From: a virus
Virus record (IMG/VR): IMGVR_UViG_3300035670_010988
Span: 1 to 43,212 of that record
Reading direction: 5' to 3' (one strand)
Length of the DNA stretch: 43,212 nt
Position numbers and translations under genes: made by a program
Part shown: positions 38,580 through 43,212 of the stretch, piece by piece
Position numbering within the stretch: the stretch's first letter is position 1
Layout of the letters: the number at the start of each line of letters is the position of its first letter
Notes under the pieces: model-generated
Database searches by the model: none
Told to the model about the DNA's origin: nothing
What the model saw: only the letters and a program-made list of their open reading frames with translations

Positions 38580-38608
38580 AATATAAGAAAGATATTTTAA
38601 AAAAACAA
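38580..38608 (-). promoter_or_regulatory. Promoter (TTGT-N19-TATATT) of the chaperonin operon
   Basis: TTGT (38608-38605), N19, TATATT (38585-38580), 21 bp before the ATG at 38558. The TTGT overlaps the left arm of the Hsp20-flanking inverted repeat. Confidence 0.7.
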
Positions 38609-38620
38609 GCTTTAGGGCAC
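38605..38620. repeat. Left arm of inverted repeat flanking hsp20
   Basis: ACAAGCTTTAGGGCAC. Its reverse complement recurs at 39105-39121 with one inserted base (the right arm read on the minus strand is ACAAGACTTTAGGGCAC). The 11-base core CTTTAGGGCAC/GTGCCCTAAAG is perfect. The arms lie about 485 bp apart, outside both ends of the Hsp20 gene. Confidence 0.75.
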
Positions 38621-38636
38621 TTTTTCTTTAAAACTC

Positions 38637-39050
38637 TTATTTAATTTTCAAAACTTTTGGTTTAGATACTTCTGAATATGGGATAAAGATTTTAAGAAGA
38701 CCATTCTTCATTTCAGCATCTGTTTTTGTAATGTCCAATTTAGATGAAATCCTATAACCTAAATTAAATGAACGACGTGCTATACCTTTATGGATATATT
38801 CACATTCGTTTACATCACAACATTTATCATCTTCTGGTTTGTTGTAGATTATTTTTAAAGTATCCCCTTCAGTGCTTATTTCAACATCATTTTTCTCAAG
38901 ACCAGTACAAGCTATCTCAAAGAATAGTCCTTCTTTGTTTGAATAGATGTCTAGGGGGTGGGGGAATTTGGTTTGGGTTGGGGGGAGGAAATACGTCCCT
39001 TGATCGAAAAAATTTCTAAATAGAATGTCGAATTCTTGTAGTGTACTCAT
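38637..39050 (-). CDS. Small heat-shock protein (Hsp20/alpha-crystallin)
   Basis: A 137-aa chaperone. The alpha-crystallin domain spans about 30-125: PLDIYSNKEGLFFEIACTGLEKNDVEIS, a CCDVNECEYIHKGIARRSFNLG segment in which the loop is Cys-rich, and KNGLLKIFIPY, ending with KPKVLKIK. It binds unfolded proteins without ATP. Hsp20 is common in T4-like marine phages. Three Cys in the loop (DDKCCDVNEC) are unusual. The gene is flanked by an inverted repeat and contains a G-rich coding stretch near its start. Confidence 0.9.
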   Translation of the reverse strand: MSTLQEFDILFRNFFDQGTYFLPPTQTKFPHPLDIYSNKEGLFFEIACTGLEKNDVEISTEGDTLKIIYNKPEDDKCCDVNECEYIHKGIARRSFNLGYRISSKLDITKTDAEMKNGLLKIFIPYSEVSKPKVLKIK

Positions 39051-39104
39051 ATCACTTAAATTTTGTGAGCGCCTAAGCTGCTCGGGTTAATAAAAAATAT
39101 AACG

Positions 39105-39121
39105 GTGCCCTAAAGTCTTGT
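39105..39121. repeat. Right arm of inverted repeat flanking hsp20
   Basis: GTGCCCTAAAGTCTTGT, reverse complement of the left arm at 38605-38620 apart from one inserted T. It lies in the 103-bp region upstream of the Hsp20 start, which also holds a GC-rich hairpin (GAGC...GCTC, about 39067-39083). Confidence 0.75.
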
Positions 39122-39124
39122 TAT

Positions 39125-39137
39125 ATTAATAAATATA
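39125..39137 (-). promoter_or_regulatory. TATATTTATTAAT box upstream of hsp20
   Basis: The minus strand reads CCATATATTTATTAATATAA, a variant of the AATATTTATAATA box, 75 bp before the Hsp20 start and just after the gene at 39154-39600. If it is a late promoter, Hsp20 would be expressed late with a structured leader. Confidence 0.4.
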
Positions 39138-39153
39138 TGGTATTTTTAAATAG

Positions 39154-39600
39154 TTAATTTTTAATTTGCACCTGAATTTCGTATGAATTTCTGGTACCAC
39201 TGGGGCTAATTTCGGTAAAATACTTTTGAAAGTTTGGGTCTTTATTAATCTGGTCATAGCGAAGACTTTTTGGGGATATAAACTCAGATGTATTTAAATA
39301 CAAAAACCCAAAAGTCCCTCCCCCTAGTTCTAAAATACGGAATCCCATGGAATCGAAATTAAAATAATCAGCATAAGTTCCAGTAGGAGTGCGCATGGAA
39401 CTTAAAACTTCAATCAATCTAGTTCTCGATGTTTTTGCATTATCTGCAATATCCATTTTATTTTGAATTAAAGATTTTGCATAATCAACTTCTTCTTCAA
39501 AATTCCCACCAGATACTTCACCCATAATTTCTTTCTCCTTATACTCACTTTCAGTAATAATACCGGCGAGTTTTTGCATATGGAAAAATTCTTTGTTCAT
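39154..39600 (-). CDS. Leader-bearing hypothetical protein (148 aa)
   Basis: Begins MNKEFFHMQKLAGIITESEY; KLAGI with ITE resembles the second tag type. Then come a Glu/Gly-rich part (EIMGEVSGGNFEEEVDYAKSL) and beta-rich segments (FRILELGGGTFGFLYLNTSEF). It lies between the sliding clamp and Hsp20, with a TATATTTATAAT box upstream of its start. Possibly a virion protein. The internal ATG at residue 8 is an alternative start. Confidence 0.62.
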   Translation of the reverse strand: MNKEFFHMQKLAGIITESEYKEKEIMGEVSGGNFEEEVDYAKSLIQNKMDIADNAKTSRTRLIEVLSSMRTPTGTYADYFNFDSMGFRILELGGGTFGFLYLNTSEFISPKSLRYDQINKDPNFQKYFTEISPSGTRNSYEIQVQIKN

Positions 39601-39622
39601 TTTATTTTTATTAAGTTATTTT

Positions 39623-39634
39623 ATTATAAATATA
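39623..39634 (-). promoter_or_regulatory. TATATTTATAAT box
   Basis: Reads CCATATATTTATAATAAAA, 22 bp before the ATG at 39600, with more A/T-rich DNA between. Matches the copy before the GIY-YIG gene at 24259. Confidence 0.5.
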
Positions 39635-39641
39635 TGGTTTT

Positions 39642-40382
39642 TTAAAAATCTGTACTTTCTTTACGAACCATATAATACATACTTGAAATATCTCCAACTT
39701 TAAATTCAAGCTTCATCAAACCCTTGGAGCTAATATACATAAAACCACTCTCCATATCTTTATTGGCATTTAAAATTGTTCGGAACATGTTTGAGTTAAA
39801 AGGCAATTTAATGTCTTCTTTGTATATTTTACCATACATTGAATAGGTTATTTTATTGTTATGGCCATGTTCATCTCCAAAGGTAAATTTACAAATAGTC
39901 TCATCATCTAGATTCTTTTCAGTAGATATAACCATGTTATCTATTTCTGATAGAGCATTTTTAGCCTTGATAAGGTTCAGAATATGATTTTCTTCTGGGG
40001 TAAAGGTTATGGTTACATCCCATTCAGGTTCATTTACTGTTCCTACTTTACCTATCAATAAAAGATCTGCTAAAGCGTATGATAAATTAAAGTTTTCATC
40101 TGAAATGTTTAGTTTAGTGAAGATCTTATTGTTTTTTTCTAGATCAAGTATAACATCTCCAAGGGTAATACCAATAATATTGTTGAGTTTTTTGGTGTCA
40201 AAAATTGCTATATCACTATCCTCTAAAGGAAAGTTTTGGCAAGAAACATTTCCAATAACTTCTTTGTTTGGTGAAACAAAGTCAATTGAGAGTTTTTTAT
40301 TTTTGGTAGACCATTTTACAGATTCATTTTCACCCAAATAGTATTTGGTGATGATGGATTGTAGTGTGAGTTTGTTTATCAT
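39642..40382 (-). CDS. 45: Sliding clamp (T4 gp45-like)
   Basis: A 246-aa protein, beta-rich throughout, with DSDIAIFDTKKLNNIIGITLGDV (about 54-76), NLSYALADLLLIGKVGTVNEPEWDVTITF and GFMYISSKGLMKLEFKVGDI near the end. T4 gp45 is 228 aa and forms a trimeric ring that holds the polymerase to DNA and also activates late transcription. Its start directly adjoins the stop of the polymerase C-terminal gene, so the replisome genes are transcribed together. Confidence 0.85.
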   Translation of the reverse strand: MINKLTLQSIITKYYLGENESVKWSTKNKKLSIDFVSPNKEVIGNVSCQNFPLEDSDIAIFDTKKLNNIIGITLGDVILDLEKNNKIFTKLNISDENFNLSYALADLLLIGKVGTVNEPEWDVTITFTPEENHILNLIKAKNALSEIDNMVISTEKNLDDETICKFTFGDEHGHNNKITYSMYGKIYKEDIKLPFNSNMFRTILNANKDMESGFMYISSKGLMKLEFKVGDISSMYYMVRKESTDF

Positions 40383-41315
40383 TTATTCAAAGTTAAAAAA
40401 GTGATCCATGTAAGGGTTGAGGTTTAACCTCCATCCCAAATCATCGTAAAAGTTCTCTAGTTTATTCAATAAGATAGAATCAAATATTTTTTCTCTATCT
40501 GCGTATTTTTCCATGAACTCGTTTATCTTATCGGGGATATCGAAGTCTAGGAAGCCAAGTGCATCTACTTGGTATGGGTTGGGTTTAAGATAAACATACT
40601 TTATCTTATCTCCTTGAGCAATATATGAATGGTCTTTATTTAAGCCCCAAAATCTTATCAAGTCATTATAGACAATAGCTGCTTTTGTGTTTACAGGTGC
40701 ACCTTTTTTAGTGATAGTAAATATTTCTCCTACTTTGGGCTTACGTTCTATGTATTGGTTAAGTTTTTTAACCCCTGTTGGATTACCAAGGTCAGCTAAA
40801 GATATTTCACCTTTTAATATCTTGGCTTTCATTTCTTTAACCCTTTTATCTATTTCAGCTTGTGTGGCACCCTTCAAAACATCCACTAGTGCCTCTTTAA
40901 AAAATGTACCTAGTATTTTTGGGAAGTTTGCTTTTTTAAACTCTAAACCTTTAACATCTAGTTTTTCTTTTACAATACCTTCTTGTTTTGTAATCCATTG
41001 AGCATATCTTCGAGTTTTTCTAAAATATGCTGAGCGGATAACACACTCGGTTTTCATTTCGAGTCTATGTTCAGGAACGTTAAAGCATTCCTTGGCTAAG
41101 GTGTCATAGTAGGAGGTAATATGATCTTGATAGTATAGAGCTACTTTCTCTAAAAGTTCATCTTGTTGTTCTTTAGGGAATTCATCCCAATTTGGGTAAA
41201 GTTTTTTTAGGAGAGGTTCAGCATGAAGATATACTGAATCTGTATCTGAATATGCACAAAAATTTGTATCATTTTCGTCACATACCATCCAAGGAACCTC
41301 TTCTAAGTGTTTCAT
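40383..41315 (-). CDS. 43B: DNA polymerase gp43, C-terminal half (motif C)
   Basis: A 310-aa protein. It carries polymerase motif C YSDTDSVY (residues 22-29), the catalytic Asp pair of family B, then CFNVPEHRLEMKTECVIRSAYFRKTRRYAQWI (KxY-type thumb region) and a C-terminal thumb ending MDHFFNFE, probably the clamp-binding tail. Motifs A and B and the exonuclease are missing, because they are on the separate gene 41626-43212. It begins right after the stop of the 92-aa gene (TAAATG). The halves must associate to work. Confidence 0.9.
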   Translation of the reverse strand: MKHLEEVPWMVCDENDTNFCAYSDTDSVYLHAEPLLKKLYPNWDEFPKEQQDELLEKVALYYQDHITSYYDTLAKECFNVPEHRLEMKTECVIRSAYFRKTRRYAQWITKQEGIVKEKLDVKGLEFKKANFPKILGTFFKEALVDVLKGATQAEIDKRVKEMKAKILKGEISLADLGNPTGVKKLNQYIERKPKVGEIFTITKKGAPVNTKAAIVYNDLIRFWGLNKDHSYIAQGDKIKYVYLKPNPYQVDALGFLDFDIPDKINEFMEKYADREKIFDSILLNKLENFYDDLGWRLNLNPYMDHFFNFE

Positions 41316-41594
41316 TTATCTCAAATAATTTAAATCAACATCATCTCCAGTATGGTCAAGGGGTTTAGCAGCTGAGTCTAGGTTTCCTCTGCTATTCATA
41401 ATTTGTTCTTCAACCATTATTTTATAATGTTGGCCTTTGATCTTAAATTTACCTCCTTGTTTTAGGAGTTTACGAAATAGAGCCTCCTCATTGTTTGTCC
41501 AAGATTCAGATAGTTGGATTAGCTGTTCTTTTGTTGCTAATTCATCGTTGATGAATATTTGGATATTACCTCTAATTGATTGTTTATTTAACAT
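41316..41594 (-). CDS. Small gene inserted between the polymerase halves (92 aa)
   Basis: Sequence MLNKQSIRGNIQIFINDELATKEQLIQL, then KLLKQGGKFKIKGQHYKIMV and ending in DDVDLNYLR. It has no GIY-YIG, HNH or LAGLIDADG motif and no intein signature. It has its own promoter (41609-41637) and stops one base before the motif C gene. It may be a remnant or a helper protein for the split polymerase. Function unknown. Confidence 0.7.
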   Translation of the reverse strand: MLNKQSIRGNIQIFINDELATKEQLIQLSESWTNNEEALFRKLLKQGGKFKIKGQHYKIMVEEQIMNSRGNLDSAAKPLDHTGDDVDLNYLR

Positions 41595-41608
41595 GGTTTT
41601 TTATTTGA

Positions 41609-41637
41609 AAAATAATAAAAATATTTTAAATCTCCAA
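41609..41637 (-). promoter_or_regulatory. Promoter (TTGG-N19-TATTTT) between polymerase halves
   Basis: TTGG (41637-41634) lies inside the last codons of the polymerase N-terminal gene, N19, then TATTTT (41614-41609), 15 bp before the ATG at 41594. The -10 is weaker than consensus. It lets the 92-aa, motif C and clamp genes be transcribed apart from the first half. Confidence 0.6.
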
Positions 41638-43212
41638 AGATATTTCACCCTTCATAACTTTATTCATATGACGATTTGCAGCCAAAGCACTTTCCTGGAT
41701 GATACGCCACCCTGATAGTGTAATTGCTTCACTCAATATTGCTTTGTTCATTGAATATCTGAATGAAGGTAGTGCTGTTGCTCCATAAAGTGAGTTAAGT
41801 AGGATTTTCATTGTATATTGTAGTAGATGGTATTTTTCACCACCTTTTTCATCTCCTGCTTTATAGCACTTTTTCATTTCATTCTTATAGTAAACCCTTT
41901 CCTGGAACCATTTATCTAGAATGATTGAGAAGACGGATTTTCTATCTGTTCTGAAGAAGGTACCATTAGCTGAGATTGCCCACTTGTTGGCTTCTATATG
42001 TTTTATTAGAGTTTCAACAGGTATTCGGGTTCGTTTTCCCTTTGCATTCTCAACTAGCAACTCTTCATTTGGGTCTTTCTTTTTAAGATCATTTAAACCT
42101 AGATAGTTGTGTCTATCAGGTTTAGGGGCGTTTGTATCTGAGTCTAGGTAAGGTTTAAAGTAGAGATTATCGGGGAGAGTTTCGTTTATGATTCTTCCCA
42201 CAAATGTTTCTTTACCAATGTTTAGTGACATGATAATACAAGGATATAGTGAAGTTAAATCCTCATCAAACATATTTTTATAGATACCTGCTTTAGGGCA
42301 AAATAGATAACCCCCTGCATATCCTTGTTTTTTAATCTGTTTTCTTTCTTTGGATGGTGGAACTATACCCTCAGATAAAAGATAAGCAGAAATTGCACCA
42401 TCATGTATTACAGATGAACTATATACCTCACTATATCTGGTTTTTCCTTTGTGGGCTAGGTTTCGTGTTAAGGCTAGATATTGAGATTTTTTATCCCATT
42501 CAACTAAAATTTCAACGTCTCGAAAGTTGTATTGGATAAACTTGAGTTTATCTTCCTCAAATAATCTATCTAATGAACCGTTGTATTCTATTTTATTTAA
42601 ACCAGCATATTTTTCTCCTAGGGCATCTAGTTTCCAACTTGGTTCATCCTCCCAACTATATTTTTTATGCATTCTCATATAGTCAAGACTCTCTACCCCC
42701 ACTATATCTATGGGTTGGTCTGTATCCCAGAATTCATCCGAATTCCACATTTTTCTTTCAATAACTTTCCCTATTGGGGAAAGATAAGCAGCCATTTCCT
42801 CTCCCAAAACTTTACATATTCTATAGTAAAGGTAAGGAATATCGAAGTAGTCACTGTTGTATCCTACGAGTATATCGGGGTCGATTTCTCTAAAACGTTC
42901 TAGGAATTTTGCTAAGAGTTCTTCTTCTGCTTCAACAGGGATAATTTCTTTATTTTTTACATGATAATGTTTGAGAGTACGTTTAGGATCCAAAATAAAA
43001 ATATACCACATATCTACTTGCTTGTCATATAGAGCAATGGAGGTTACTTTCTTTGGGGATGATCTAATGTATTCTGCGGTAAGTTGATCTCCCATTTCAA
43101 TCTCAATATCGAAAAACACCTCTCTATGGGTAACTGAGGGTTCATCGTTTATTCCATATTTTTCAATGAGGAATTTTTGGTGGGGTTTCATATCGTGGAA
43201 GTGAAGTTTGGG
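41626..43212 (-). CDS. 43A: DNA polymerase gp43, N-terminal part (exonuclease, motifs A and B); 5' end beyond window
   Basis: At least 528 codons; the frame is open to the window edge (PKLHFHD before the first Met at 43191), so the true start lies upstream. Exonuclease motifs: FFDIEIE (Asp28, Glu30 from that Met), YNSDYFD (Exo II, about 111-117) and YNFRDVEIL (Exo III). Polymerase motifs: LTSLYPCI (motif A, DxxSLYP) and KILLNSLYG (motif B). It ends GEISLEI with a normal TAA before motif C, which is on the next polymerase gene. It replicates the phage genome with 3'-5' proofreading. Confidence 0.92.
   Translation of the reverse strand, partial: PKLHFHDMKPHQKFLIEKYGINDEPSVTHREVFFDIEIEMGDQLTAEYIRSSPKKVTSIALYDKQVDMWYIFILDPKRTLKHYHVKNKEIIPVEAEEELLAKFLERFREIDPDILVGYNSDYFDIPYLYYRICKVLGEEMAAYLSPIGKVIERKMWNSDEFWDTDQPIDIVGVESLDYMRMHKKYSWEDEPSWKLDALGEKYAGLNKIEYNGSLDRLFEEDKLKFIQYNFRDVEILVEWDKKSQYLALTRNLAHKGKTRYSEVYSSSVIHDGAISAYLLSEGIVPPSKERKQIKKQGYAGGYLFCPKAGIYKNMFDEDLTSLYPCIIMSLNIGKETFVGRIINETLPDNLYFKPYLDSDTNAPKPDRHNYLGLNDLKKKDPNEELLVENAKGKRTRIPVETLIKHIEANKWAISANGTFFRTDRKSVFSIILDKWFQERVYYKNEMKKCYKAGDEKGGEKYHLLQYTMKILLNSLYGATALPSFRYSMNKAILSEAITLSGWRIIQESALAANRHMNKVMKGEISLEI

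Noticed and set aside
39051-39104. RNA thermometer before hsp20
   Set aside because: The GAGC...GCTC hairpin is present but does not cover the start codon or its upstream A-rich region, so there is no thermometer layout.
41316-43191. Intein or split intein at the polymerase break
   Set aside because: The first half ends GEISLEI with a stop and shows no Cys/Ser-starting intein block; the second half begins MKHLEEVPW with no HN-Cys/Ser end. The 92-aa gene has no intein motifs.

Overview
The window looks like part of the genome of a large, AT-rich, T4-like myovirus that infects a marine Bacteroidetes (flavobacterial) host. Every gene I accept lies on the minus strand, so transcription runs from base 43212 towards base 1. 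The T4-type replication set supports the phage call: family B DNA polymerase, sliding clamp, and large and small clamp-loader subunits. A secreted protein with the LPVEL / W.TSSE.NSS.F module and a C-terminal part like Bacteroidetes type IX secretion (T9SS) proteins supports the host call, as does the absence of clear Shine-Dalgarno sites at many starts. No rRNA, tRNA or CRISPR was seen, and no gene-free stretch exceeds about 130 bp.

Layout in transcription order. (1) 43212-39642: DNA polymerase split into an exonuclease/motif A-B gene and a motif C gene, with a 92-aa gene and its own promoter between them, then the sliding clamp. (2) 39600-33368: a chaperone and virion-protein block with Hsp20 (flanked by an inverted repeat), GroES-GroEL, and several otherwise unrelated proteins with similar N-terminal leaders that resemble T4 capsid-targeting peptides. 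(3) 33240-28759: GIY-YIG endonuclease, clamp loader genes, a MazG-like fragment, a SLOG protein, a Cas4/RecB-like Fe-S nuclease and a ribbon-helix-helix protein. (4) 28710-11602: about eight glycosyltransferases around a nonulosonic (sialic/pseudaminic-type) acid pathway: PseB-like dehydratase, aminotransferase, CMP-sugar synthetase, oxidoreductase, NeuB-like synthase, GNAT acetyltransferase and a possible sialyltransferase. Two adjacent small genes in this block may be CBASS/Thoeris antagonists (a 2H phosphoesterase and an Acb2/Tad1-like hairpin protein). Two more mobile endonucleases are also here. (5) 11508-1: small accessory genes, including an HNH-like protein, C4 zinc-finger and SWIM proteins, a GIY-YIG endonuclease, the T9SS-like secreted protein, a RadA-like ATPase, a DUF932 protein and many short unknowns.

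Two recurrent upstream signals organise expression. The first is a sigma70-spaced promoter, TTGG-N19-TATATT, usually with TTTCG directly before the -10. I find it at 15 places, always pointing along the minus strand, plus one degenerate site. The second is an AATATTTATAATA box lying just before start codons of the GIY-YIG endonucleases, leader-bearing proteins and a few small genes. I infer an early/middle class for the first and a late class for the second. A third feature is a start context of AARGTTATG in place of a classical ribosome-binding site.
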